This document shows, in pieces, positions 1 through 6,224 of a stretch of 11,191 nt of DNA. A program made the position numbers and the translations under genes. The stretch lies in assembly GCA_022843085.1 (NCBI GenBank), contig JALHOI010000058.1:1-11191 (forward strand), read 5' to 3'. Source of the DNA: Pseudobdellovibrionaceae bacterium. Lineage in GTDB: Bacteria; Bdellovibrionota; Bdellovibrionia; Bdellovibrionales; JAMPXM01. Positions within the stretch are counted from its first letter, which is position 1, and each line of letters starts with the position of its first letter. The notes below the pieces were generated by a model. That model was given only the letters and a program-made list of their open reading frames with translations, was not told the DNA's origin and searched no databases.

Positions 1-672
1 AAAACACTCGAACGCTTGGCGAAGTATAAGTTCATCACGACCGCCGAGGCTGTCGAGCAGAATTTCAAGTCATGGATTCTGACGGATCGCGGTTTCAGCG
101 CGATCCGTCCTTCGCTTGGCGAGCTCTGTGAAGAAGGCTTCGGTTCAGAACATTTGTGGCACGACCGAAACGTCGTGGCATTGCAATTGGGCGAATGGGC
201 AACGCACCAGCTTCCGATTGTGACTCATTTCACCGAGCAGGAAATGCGCAGGCGTTCGGTGGATCAATACCCCGACTGGTTGCCAGTGTCGAAGACGCAT
301 CGGCCTGACGGATACACGCGAATTCAATCTGAAAAAAAGGATTGGCTTTTAGCGTTTGAAGCCGAAATTTGGCCAAAGGCGCTTGCGACGTACGAAGCGA
401 CGCTCAGGTTTTATCAAATGATGAAAAAAGTCGACCGCGTTTACTGGTTGATTGGCGATCCACTCGTGAAGGATCAGATACTTCGCGCACGGACTTGCGT
501 TCGTGAGACCATGCAGAACTTCCATCTCTTTATCGACATGGAAGAATATATCGCGGCCGGTTGGAATGCGCCTGTTACCAACGAGTGTTCAGTAAGCGTC
601 GGCACCTTCCGCGAGAATATGCAGGCACTATGCGGGGACACTTACGGGAAACATGTAGGGGAAAAGTGCTGA
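1..672 (+). CDS. Replication-relaxation-like protein, 5' end missing
   Basis: The frame is open from the first base, and the first possible start (TTG at 16) has no Shine-Dalgarno sequence, so the gene most likely begins outside the window. Counting residues from that TTG, the protein shows HRPDG at 96-100, then FEAEIWPK at 114-121, then a Tyr-rich helix and a beta strand (RVYWLIGD). A PD motif followed by ExE and a lysine is the layout of the PD-(D/E)xK-like fold found in plasmid replication-relaxation proteins and related mobile-element proteins. In that family, an N-terminal winged helix precedes this part, and here only its end would be present. I infer a DNA-associated role in replication or mobilisation. 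No conserved neighbour confirms it, and it could equally be an uncharacterised nuclease-fold protein. A 220-base gap with no convincing gene follows. It holds only a weak inverted repeat (CGTAC...GTACG). Confidence 0.5.
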   Translation, partial: KTLERLAKYKFITTAEAVEQNFKSWILTDRGFSAIRPSLGELCEEGFGSEHLWHDRNVVALQLGEWATHQLPIVTHFTEQEMRRRSVDQYPDWLPVSKTHRPDGYTRIQSEKKDWLLAFEAEIWPKALATYEATLRFYQMMKKVDRVYWLIGDPLVKDQILRARTCVRETMQNFHLFIDMEEYIAAGWNAPVTNECSVSVGTFRENMQALCGDTYGKHVGEKC

Positions 673-892
673 AAGTCGAGCGTTACTGTACATTACGACA
701 CGCGAAAAGTTCTAGGAAAGAAGCGTACTTAGCTGTTTCTGCGCGCGGGTACGTTTACTAACTGACTACCCCTCTGTCTCGCTCGCTCATGAACCTCCAT
801 TGTTCAATATATACGTCTCCGTTCCATTCTCCCGTCTCTCAATACATTCCGTTCGCTCGAAAAATCGAAAATCAAATTTTATAGGAGTTTAT

Positions 893-1117
893 ATGACGAA
901 GCGTTGTCTGCTGTTTGCGTTTGTCTGTTTGCTTTCAAGCTGCACGACATTCTCGACAAAAAATGATCCCAACAAGTCGAAGGTAGAGCCGCCGAAACTT
1001 TTGAAGCCTGTCGTTCGAAAGATTTGGATTCCGTCCGAGCTTCGCAACGGCGGCGGCGAATGGGTCGAAGGGCACTTCATGTATCGCATTGAAAAGGAGA
1101 CCACATGGAGCCGCTAG
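893..1117 (+). CDS. Small lipoprotein with lipobox
   Basis: A 74-residue protein. The ATG at 893 is chosen because AGGAG (883-887) sits five bases upstream; the longer frame from 800 has no such site and would bury the signal peptide. The N-terminus is a textbook lipoprotein signal: MTKR, a hydrophobic stretch (CLLFAFVCL), then LSSC with the cysteine at about residue 17 for lipidation. The rest is short, basic and aromatic near the end (KIWIPSEL...GGGEWVEGHFMYRIEK). It is exported and probably anchored in the outer membrane. Small lipoproteins of this kind occur in conjugative or mobilisable islands, and also as phage o-spanins. The distance from the lysis gene at 9040 and the adjacent integrase module favour the first, but I do not recognise the family. 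It overlaps the next gene by 13 bases, so the two are probably co-translated. Confidence 0.7.
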   Translation: MTKRCLLFAFVCLLSSCTTFSTKNDPNKSKVEPPKLLKPVVRKIWIPSELRNGGGEWVEGHFMYRIEKETTWSR

Positions 1118-1602
1118 ACGAAACTTTTGCTGCTTCAGCTCCCGGCAAATCCTCGCCAGGAAAACCTATCGACCGCGTAACGCTCGGTCCGGACGAGAGT
1201 CAGCGGTTGGACCGATGGCTTAAACAGGTGAATGAATCGTCTCGAGGTTTTTTGTCGCTTACGAAATCTGATGTTGTGAACTTCCTAATTCGAAATCGCA
1301 AAGATGAGTTCCATTCGAAAGAACTCACGCAGATCAGGAGCGATCACTTTGAACCTGGCCGTCACGTCTCATGGCTTGCGCACGAGATTAAGGCGGCCCT
1401 TGCGCGCGACGACCATTCGCGAGTCGAGGAGCTTCAGCTAGAATTGCAAAGTGTTTCACTTCTGAAACCAAAACGTTCCTCTGAGGAAAACGCGGTGAAA
1501 GCGCCGACGCCTAGAGTTTCGCGTAGCAAACCTAAACCGGAAAAACAACACGAGAGGAGTTCGGTAAATGAAACAGTCTCCTTGGAAACCGGAAACGGTT
1601 GA
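1105..1602 (+). CDS. Predicted ribbon-helix-helix-like mobile-element protein
   Basis: A 165-residue protein with a strong ribosome binding site (AAGGAGA just before the ATG at 1105) inside the end of the lipoprotein gene. Residues 20-65 read DRVTLGPDES..RLDRWLKQVN...LTKSDVVNFLI: a short strand, a helix and a second helix starting with a Thr-Lys-Ser cap. This suggests a ribbon-helix-helix or MobC-like DNA-binding fold. Residues 85-120 form a charged helix (WLAHEIKAALARDD...EELQLELQ). The tail is a basic, Pro/Ser/Lys-rich, probably disordered region. I infer a relaxosome accessory or regulatory DNA-binding role, from fold style and from its place beside an integrase. No named family is certain. 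Confidence 0.6.
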   Translation: MEPLDETFAASAPGKSSPGKPIDRVTLGPDESQRLDRWLKQVNESSRGFLSLTKSDVVNFLIRNRKDEFHSKELTQIRSDHFEPGRHVSWLAHEIKAALARDDHSRVEELQLELQSVSLLKPKRSSEENAVKAPTPRVSRSKPKPEKQHERSSVNETVSLETGNG

Positions 1603-1762
1603 AGTCGATTTCGTGACGGTAGGCCCCGAAGAGTTTGACCGAATTCTTGATGAGTGGGCAGAGATGGTGTATCGTCATCTCTGCCAGATCCACGAGAAAG
1701 ACATTTTGGTTCCCGAAACTTCATTGCCGAATACGGCAGAAAGTACGGGTACCAGTGAGTAA
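1568..1762 (+). CDS. Conserved-looking 64-residue protein before the integrase
   Basis: A small acidic protein starting at an ATG preceded by GAGAGGAG, overlapping the gene before it by 35 bases and the integrase start (GTG at 1755) by 8 bases. The core (VEVDFVTVGPEEFDRILDEWAEMVYRHLCQ) looks like a strand followed by a long amphipathic helix with Trp and Tyr, and the tail is polar. No function can be assigned. Its tight coupling to the integrase suggests a helper or directionality role, or simply a conserved passenger of the same operon. The good ribosome binding site and double overlap argue that it is translated. Confidence 0.6.
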   Translation: MKQSPWKPETVEVDFVTVGPEEFDRILDEWAEMVYRHLCQIHEKDILVPETSLPNTAESTGTSE

Positions 1763-3464
1763 AAAAGCGTTACACTTTAAATCCTTATCGAAGACGCAAT
1801 CATTCAAGATTGCTCTCTACATTCGCGTCAGCACTGAAGAGCAGGCCGAGAATCCGGAAGGCTCGATTCGGAATCAATAAGATCGTTTACGACAGGCGGT
1901 CGAATACAAAAACCGCATGGGCACTTTTGGAGAAATCAAAGGTGTTTACGTCGACGCTGGAATTTCGGCAAAAGACATGAAGCGACCAAAGCTTATCGAA
2001 CTGCTTCGCGCTGTTCGAACGGGTGAGATCGACCTCATCATGGTGACAGAGATCTCGCGGCTTTCTCGAAATATGAAAGACTTCATCGAGATGTGGGACA
2101 TGATGCGGGCACACGGCTGTCGGTTTTCATCGTTGCGTGAAGACTTCGACACGACGACCGCTGCTGGTGAGATGGTTCTGTTTCAACTTATGAATCTTGC
2201 ACAGTTTGAACGAAAGCAAACGTCTGAGAGGGTTGAGGCGAACGTCGCCGTTCGCGCGGCGCGCGGGCTTTACAATGGTGGGATGGTGCCGATCGGATTC
2301 CAGACGATACCCGATCGAGCGGGTTACCTTGAGATCGATCAAGAAATGGCTGAAACGGTTCGAATGGCCTTTACCACTTTCTTGCGCGAAGGCTCGTTAG
2401 CTCCAGCGGCGAAATGGCTTAACGACAACGGTTATAGTCTCAGAAAGCAAATGGAAGGCGGCGGCAGCCTCAGACGTGTCGATCACTTTACAGTGGACAA
2501 TCTTCAGGCGATGCTTCGAAACAAAGCGTATGTCGGCCGTAAAGTATTTTCGCATCGCGGAGAAACCAAAGAGGTAAATGCAGTTTGGCCGGCAATCATT
2601 GATGAAGTCACTTTTCAACGTTCTGGGCAGACGCTCGATAAGAACCGACGACGGCTCAAACCACACAAAGCCGGTAAGATGCCCTATGCATTGACCGGGA
2701 TTCTCTTCTGCAAAACTTGTCGTAACAACATGTCCGGAAAAAGCGCCACCGGAAACGGTGGGAAAGTCGGATACTACGAACACATTTGGGCGACGAAACG
2801 GGATTCGACTTTATCTAAAAAAATGTTTCATTGTGAGCCCCATCGAATTCCGGCAAAAAAACTGGAACCGTTTGTTTTCGAAAAGATCGCGGAGTTCATG
2901 ACAGATGAGGTATTCGCAAAACGAGTTTTTGAGAAGGTTCGAGGTCACTACCAAGCGAATCCCGAACGCAAAGAAATTGAACGCTTGAAGAGTAAGTCCT
3001 CGGGCGTAAACAGCCAAATCGAAGCTCTTTCCGAGAGGCTCGCGGAACTACCGAGAGAAATTTCACCTGCACCAATCTACCGACAGCTAGAAAGGCTTCA
3101 GCAGGTTCGGGCCGAACATGAAGAAGCGCTGTCGTCGCTCAAGGCGGGTGGAAGTTCCGGCGTTGATCGCCTCGTTAGTCTCCAAACATATTCGGATTTT
3201 GCGGCATTGTACCGCCGGTTCGTTGGACAAACGGTGGACGCCAATCAAAGAAAGCAGATGATTCAGAAGTTCGTTCGTAGGATCGACGTTGGCACGGACA
3301 GCGTTAAGATCCATTTTATAGTCGACAAGGACCATTTTACCCGCGAGCTAAAGCTCGCGGTCGTTCGGGGTGCGCCAGGTCATAAGGATGTGGCAGCGGT
3401 CTCGAAATTTTTTAGGAATGCTGGTTCGAATACTTTGACAATTGGTGACTCCACGAGGAGTTGA
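1755..3464 (+). pseudogene. Large serine integrase interrupted by an in-frame TAA
   Basis: A large serine recombinase of about 569 residues if read through. It starts at GTG 1755, overlapping the gene before it. The resolvase-type catalytic domain is clear: YIRVSTEEQ with the catalytic serine at 26, SIRNQ at 37-41, SRLSR at 101-105, a FDTTTAAGE segment and FERKQTSERV. A recombinase domain follows (GFQTIPDRAGYLEID...), then a zinc-ribbon-like part (FCKTC, later FHCEPHR), a coiled coil around 3000-3140 and a basic C-terminus. Codon 42 (1878-1880) is TAA, in the exact place where relatives carry a charged residue before DRL. The frame on both sides is intact, so this is a single-base nonsense change (for example from GAA, AAA or CAA). 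Re-initiation at ATG 1917 would lose the catalytic serine. As written the enzyme is dead, barring stop-codon readthrough or a sequence error. The last six codons and the TGA lie in a tRNA fragment. Confidence 0.9.
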
Positions 3465-3501
3465 ACCTCGATATCAAGTTTAGGAAACCTGAAGTCTATC
3501 C
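3443..3501 (-). other. Attachment site: 3' fragment of tRNA-Arg(CCU)
   Basis: On the - strand this reads as a tRNA from the GG of the D-loop to the CCA end. The anticodon stem is CAGGT/ACTTG (3487-3491 with 3475-3479) and the loop is TTCCTAA with anticodon CCT (3484-3482). The variable loop has four bases. The T arm is CGAGG-TTCAACT-CCTCG (3470-3454), followed by acceptor strand TGGAGTC, discriminator A and CCA. The matching 5' acceptor strand (GACTCCA) and the 5' D stem are absent upstream, so this cannot be a working tRNA. A 3' tRNA remnant touching an integrase gene is the hallmark of an att site. The 5' side (3502 on) is unrelated sequence. The integrase stop codon lies in the T-loop. Confidence 0.85.
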
Positions 3502-3686
3502 GAAAATAATTAGAGGCGTTACGGTGATTGGGTAAAAAAGAACTGGCAGCGCGAGGTCGGGCCGAACGTTCCGCGAGCGAATGGGTTGGATTTTTGGGGT
3601 ATGAGTTGTGTGGCGTGATCTGGACGCGACAAAACACCCAGCAGGAACCGCTAGGTTTAGGACGTTAAAAATGTCGGGAATTTTTA

Positions 3687-3761
3687 AGCTACACTCTCAG
3701 TCTATATCGTAGCTCAAACGCCGAACTCGAAATTATCTTCAGAAAATCAGAAGATTTTTTT
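3687..3761 (+). ncRNA. Candidate small RNA, possible antitoxin RNA
   Basis: A possible short + strand transcript. It holds one hairpin (AGCTAC 3687-3692 with GTAGCT 3709-3714) and ends in a terminator-like hairpin with a run of T. It shares TAGCTC and, further on, ATCTTCAGAA with the + strand of the peptide gene (3806-3811 and 3836-3845), in the same order. The transcript would therefore be antisense in two patches to the peptide mRNA. I see no clean promoter, so its existence is inference. Confidence 0.25.
3735..3761 (+). terminator. Rho-independent terminator-like hairpin
   Basis: ATCTTC (3735-3740) pairs with GAAGAT (3750-3755), with a nine-base loop, followed directly by seven T. The stem is short and AT-rich, but the T run is strong. 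It would end + strand transcription, either the candidate small RNA or readthrough from the integrase. Confidence 0.5.
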
Positions 3762-3778
3762 GTTCACTCATTAAAGTA

Positions 3779-3798
3779 GGGGCTGAGCGCTCAGCCCC
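3779..3798 (-). terminator. Perfect 10+10 palindrome, likely end of the peptide mRNA
   Basis: GGGGCTGAGC is followed at once by its reverse complement. As RNA it would fold into an eight-pair GC-rich stem with a four-base loop. It lies just after the stop of the - strand peptide gene. The - strand sequence after it (TACTTTAAT) is only weakly T-rich, so it may be a terminator, an mRNA-stabilising hairpin or a protein-binding palindrome. Confidence 0.45.
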
Positions 3799-3804
3799 AC
3801 AAAG

Positions 3805-3870
3805 TTAGCTCCTCGTTTCGAGAACGATCAGTGCGATCTTCAGAATCGCCGTCAGGTAAACTATCAACAT
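3805..3870 (-). CDS. 21-residue hydrophobic peptide, type I toxin-like
   Basis: The start ATG is at 3870 and the stop TAA at 3805-3807. It is preceded by AGGGAGGTGAT, nearly the full complement of the 16S rRNA 3' end, eight bases from the ATG; such a strong site makes chance unlikely. The peptide (starting MLIVYLTAILKIALIVL, then a polar ETRS end) is one membrane-spanning helix with a central lysine, similar in size and make-up to type I toxins such as IbsC and TisB. It is followed by a stable hairpin and faces a possible convergent small RNA with which it shares short repeats. I infer a membrane-acting toxin used for element maintenance. Alternatives are a small membrane regulator or a leader peptide. 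No sequence family is recognised. Confidence 0.5.
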   Translation of the reverse strand: MLIVYLTAILKIALIVLETRS

Positions 3871-3966
3871 TCGAATCACCTCCCTTCTGCCTATGTCTGA
3901 GCGTCTGGTGCGCCTCTGTATAAGTACATTTGGCCTCACTGAGGGGCCTCAAAGGTGTCCTTTTGT

Positions 3967-3980
3967 CCGAGAAATCTCGG
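3967..3980. repeat. Inverted repeat CCGAGA-AA-TCTCGG
   Basis: Six-base perfect arms with a two-base centre, about 100 bases upstream of the peptide start. It could be an operator or a hairpin in the 5' leader of the peptide mRNA. The AT-rich TATATT just beyond it on the - strand (around 3985-3992) is a possible -10 element, without a matching -35. Confidence 0.35.
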
Positions 3981-4131
3981 CCCCTAATATAATTTGTTAA
4001 TTCGAGGGGGTCGGTTTTCAGCGATTCCCGAAAATAAAGTCGATTTGGCCAATAACGCCGCCAAAGCCACCAGAATTGCCATTACGGCGCTTTTCGAGGT
4101 CCGACAGCGGGTCTAGCAATCTTATAGAGGA

Positions 4132-4183
4132 CAGAACTCATCTGGGCTGCGAATTGGTCGCGAAGCCGGAAATCAGAGTTCTG
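4132..4183. repeat. Nested inverted repeat upstream of replication-like gene
   Basis: CAGAACTC (4132-4139) pairs perfectly with GAGTTCTG (4176-4183). Inside, GGCTGCGA and TCGC..AGCC form a second stem around ATTGG. A two-level hairpin like this could be a regulatory RNA element of the leader, a single-strand initiation site or an operator pair. Its place 73 bases before the start of the next gene suggests that it controls that gene. Confidence 0.45.
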
Positions 4184-4208
4184 ATATAGACAGTAAGAAG
4201 TAGGGCGT

Positions 4209-4237
4209 TGTGCCTGTGCTTCGTTAAACGGGCACAG
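4209..4237 (+). promoter_or_regulatory. Leader hairpin with two competing pairings
   Basis: GGCACAG at 4231-4237 can pair either with TGTGCC (4209-4214) or with CTGTGC (4214-4219). The two stems exclude each other and end about nine bases before the AGGAG ribosome binding site (4246-4250) of the gene starting at 4257. This could tune translation of that gene, but no ligand or small RNA is known. Confidence 0.35.
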
Positions 4238-4256
4238 TCCCAAACAGGAGTCCTCT

Positions 4257-5498
4257 ATGAAGTCGTTCGCAGAAACACTGAAGCAGGCATTAACCGCCAA
4301 CCAGGAATACGCGTTCTTGGTCCAAACCCAAAAGGCATCGGAATTTGAAGTCGTGGAGATCCGCGAGGTACTCGAAGCCGCATTCAACCCCGACAAAAAC
4401 ATCAAGCCATCCGACAAGCTCAACTCGCGCCTCTTTGGCGTCTTCCTAAGCTCCGTATTCCTTCAGCGCCGATTCGTCTTCATGACGACGCAAGAAACGT
4501 TTGTGAAGCTCCTGAAGGCCAATAAAGACATTTCCCGCCGAACGATCAACGGCGAAGAGTTCAAGGCGTTCAATCATTGGATGTTGATAAACAAGTTCAT
4601 CGAGGTCGTTCGTCAGCCAAAGAAAGGCGACCGTCGTGCCGGGGTTTATAAATTGGCTCACCCGGAACTTCGTGCGTTGCTTGGTTTATTGGTGAATTTG
4701 GATGTTGAGAAGGCCCAAGAGGCTCAATGTATCGAAATCCTTGAGGATTTGAGAAAGTCTACTGAGAAAACTTCTGAGAAAATTACTGGGGAAGAGGAAG
4801 AGGTATTGGAAGTTGAAATTGAAGAGCGAAAGCAAACTGAAACGGTAAAGGAAGAGCCAAACAAAATCCTTCCTTCACCGACTGGTCAAGCTGCTGACGC
4901 ATCTTTGAAAAATTCTAATTCCTTAAAACCTACATCCTTGGGGAAGAGACCTATAGATGATCCCTTTGCTTCGATTCCTTTGGCTCAAAAGATTGATCTG
5001 ATTCTTGGTTCTAAAGCTTTCGCTATTGTGGTCGCCAACACGGTCACGAAACGTGACTACTTAGCGATTTTCCAGAACTTCCGTCAGCTTTTGGTCACGA
5101 AGAACGAGCTTACCAGCGACCAAGCTCGTATGGTCACGGATTGGCTTATTAAGGTCACAAAGCGTGAACGTGAAAGCCTCATGTATGATTACCTAACAAT
5201 CGTGGACGAAATGGCGAAATCCGGTATCGAGCTTGGTTCGAGTATGTGGGTGGACGACATGGAGGTTGTGTATGGAATCATGGAACGTTATCTAACGGCG
5301 TCTAAAACGGCTGACGACGCGGAATCAGACCGCATCTTTCAAGTCATGACCGAAGCTCTGGAAGCCATCGCAAAAGAACGAGAATTTCACCTTCCGTCAT
5401 TGTGGGTCCTCGTTAAGGCAATGGCTCAGAAATTTCACGGCAAGCCCGATTACCTGTCTGACATCTTGGCGAAGCGACATTCAAAACAGGTATCGTAA
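4257..5498 (+). CDS. Putative phage or plasmid replication initiator
   Basis: A 413-residue protein with AGGAG six bases before its ATG. Three parts can be seen. Residues 1-150 are helical and end in a winged-helix-like wing and helix (FNHWMLINKFIEVVRQPKK.....GVYKLAHPELRALLGLL). Residues 165-235 form an acidic, then Ser/Pro-rich linker (TGEEEEVLEVEIEE) encoded by AT-rich DNA. Residues 240-413 are again helical. A DNA-binding N-terminus, flexible linker and helical C-terminus is the plan of lambda O-type and replisome-organiser proteins, and the gene carries a cluster of GGTCAC repeats after the linker. The position next to a structured leader also fits. No replication signature is certain, so the assignment is inference; a large transcription regulator is the alternative. 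It converges on the next gene with 12 bases between stops. Confidence 0.5.
   Translation: MKSFAETLKQALTANQEYAFLVQTQKASEFEVVEIREVLEAAFNPDKNIKPSDKLNSRLFGVFLSSVFLQRRFVFMTTQETFVKLLKANKDISRRTINGEEFKAFNHWMLINKFIEVVRQPKKGDRRAGVYKLAHPELRALLGLLVNLDVEKAQEAQCIEILEDLRKSTEKTSEKITGEEEEVLEVEIEERKQTETVKEEPNKILPSPTGQAADASLKNSNSLKPTSLGKRPIDDPFASIPLAQKIDLILGSKAFAIVVANTVTKRDYLAIFQNFRQLLVTKNELTSDQARMVTDWLIKVTKRERESLMYDYLTIVDEMAKSGIELGSSMWVDDMEVVYGIMERYLTASKTADDAESDRIFQVMTEALEAIAKEREFHLPSLWVLVKAMAQKFHGKPDYLSDILAKRHSKQVS
5042..5161. repeat. Four iteron-like GGTCAC repeats inside the gene
   Basis: GGTCACGAA at 5042 and 5093, GGTCACGGA at 5132 and GGTCACAAA at 5153. The first is part of a perfect inverted repeat (GTCACG-AAA-CGTGAC, 5043-5057). 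Spacings are 51, 39 and 21 bases. All are in the same codon phase, giving Val-Thr each time, so protein-level repetition may explain part of it. A cluster of repeats within an initiator gene next to an AT-rich stretch is how the lambda origin is arranged. Confidence 0.35.
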
Positions 5499-5510
5499 TA
5501 TGATCGGAAT

Positions 5511-5981
5511 TCAGGAACTCGCAAATGCGTCTTCAAAATCAAAGCCGTTTGTTGCCGTAACCGTGATTGTGACTAAGGCGATTTGGCCACTTCTCTCGAG
5601 AGACGCTGTAGCAACCAAATCTGGTCTATCGTATTCGGGTTTGAGTGCAAAAAAGTTCGCTATCGCTTCATCGCGCAAATGTTCAATCGGGGCATGAATG
5701 CCAGTGGCAGCAATTGGGAGTTTCTCACGCCAGAACATAACCGCACGACTTGGAACGACCACAGGATACGGCTCAGCATTGTTCAATGAGACCCAATGGC
5801 AATAATCCATAACCGCGGCTGAGTGATTCCCATGTTCTTCGAGGAGCGTGTAGGTGAGCATGTGATCGTATTGGGTGCGCGGGTTGAACGTGTCGTCTTT
5901 TGGATCGGCGAGAATGCCGCGTTGAAGCGACCGGCCAAAAACGTCGAACACCTCTATCTTGTCGCCAATTTTCATTTTCAT
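5511..5981 (-). CDS. Unknown 156-residue protein
   Basis: The start is placed at ATG 5981 (MKMKIGDKIEVFD), because GAGAAGG lies nine bases upstream; a longer frame beginning at TTG 5999 would contain that site. The N-terminal IGDKIEVFDVFGRSLQRGIL looks like a small beta-barrel. The middle is rich in His, Tyr and Trp (YDHMLTYTLLEEHGNHSAAVMDYCHWVSL), the charged part (EHLRDEAIANFFALKPE) is helical, and the end has a beta strand. I do not recognise the family. It is transcribed alone, opposite its neighbours, from a TATAAT-bearing region shared with the early operon. This is a usual place for a phage regulator, but no helix-turn-helix is visible. Confidence 0.6.
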   Translation of the reverse strand: MKMKIGDKIEVFDVFGRSLQRGILADPKDDTFNPRTQYDHMLTYTLLEEHGNHSAAVMDYCHWVSLNNAEPYPVVVPSRAVMFWREKLPIAATGIHAPIEHLRDEAIANFFALKPEYDRPDLVATASLERSGQIALVTITVTATNGFDFEDAFASS

Positions 5982-6025
5982 GATTCTTAACCTTCTCAAC
6001 TGAAAAATTTGAGCCTTACGCTCTA

Positions 6026-6031
6026 ATTATA
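6026..6031 (-). promoter_or_regulatory. TATAAT -10 element for the 156-residue gene
   Basis: A perfect TATAAT on the - strand, 45 bases before the ATG at 5981. No good -35 is found at 16-18 bases (GAAAAT-like only), so the promoter may need an activator. The 240-base divergent gap is AT-rich, as expected for a control region. A clear promoter for the + strand operon starting at 6225 was not found. Confidence 0.4.
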
Positions 6032-6224
6032 GTTAATTTGCCCGTTAGATTTTCGGTGTTTTCGAAATAATCAGAAAATAATTGGCTGTATTTTTTTAAG
6101 TCGAACCTATTGGATTTAGCGCGAGAATTTTGACTCATAAAGCCCATGTAACATCGCGTGTTTTTACGAGCGAGACAATCTTCCAGATAGAGCAGCATTC
6201 AACCCCGCTGCGCGAAGGAAGAAA

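Larger units (their letters stand above)
3502..4256. other. Signal-rich intergenic region
   Basis: No long gene is supported here. From left to right it holds: about 160 bases next to the att site with nothing recognisable; a possible small RNA ending in a terminator (3687-3761); a palindromic hairpin (3779-3798); a 21-residue peptide gene on the - strand (3805-3870); two copies of GGCCTCA in tandem (about 3931-3953); a CCGAGA/TCTCGG inverted repeat (3967-3980); a short - strand frame (4018-4119) that may be the remains of a gene; an 8-bp inverted repeat enclosing a second hairpin (4132-4183); and a leader hairpin (4209-4237) just before the replication-like gene. Confidence 0.6.

Noticed and set aside
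561..761. A 66-residue + strand frame overlapping the end of the first gene
   Set aside because: It lies in another frame of the first gene, without its own start signal or recognisable protein features.
1917..3464. A shorter working recombinase starting at ATG 1917
   Set aside because: It would lack the catalytic serine at residue 26 and has no ribosome binding site.
3443..3501. A functional phage tRNA gene
   Set aside because: The 5' acceptor strand and D stem are missing, so only a 3' fragment exists.
3380..3637. An 85-residue - strand frame across the att site
   Set aside because: It runs through the tRNA fragment and the integrase end, has no good start signal and is a by-product of those sequences.
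3931..3980. A CRISPR-like or iteron array from the GGCCTCA copies and nearby inverted repeat
   Set aside because: Only two short copies exist, without regular spacers; too few for an array.
4082..4423. A 113-residue - strand frame opposite the replication-like gene
   Set aside because: It lies mostly opposite a well-supported gene with a good ribosome binding site, so it is a shadow.
6130..6154. Promoter TTGACT...TAACAT for the early operon
   Set aside because: The spacer is only 13 bases, too short for a sigma70 promoter.
6016..6198. A 60-residue - strand frame in the divergent control region
   Set aside because: It has no Shine-Dalgarno sequence, is AT-rich and contains the TATAAT of the neighbouring gene; more likely control DNA. 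Codon make-up is not absurd, so it is not fully excluded.
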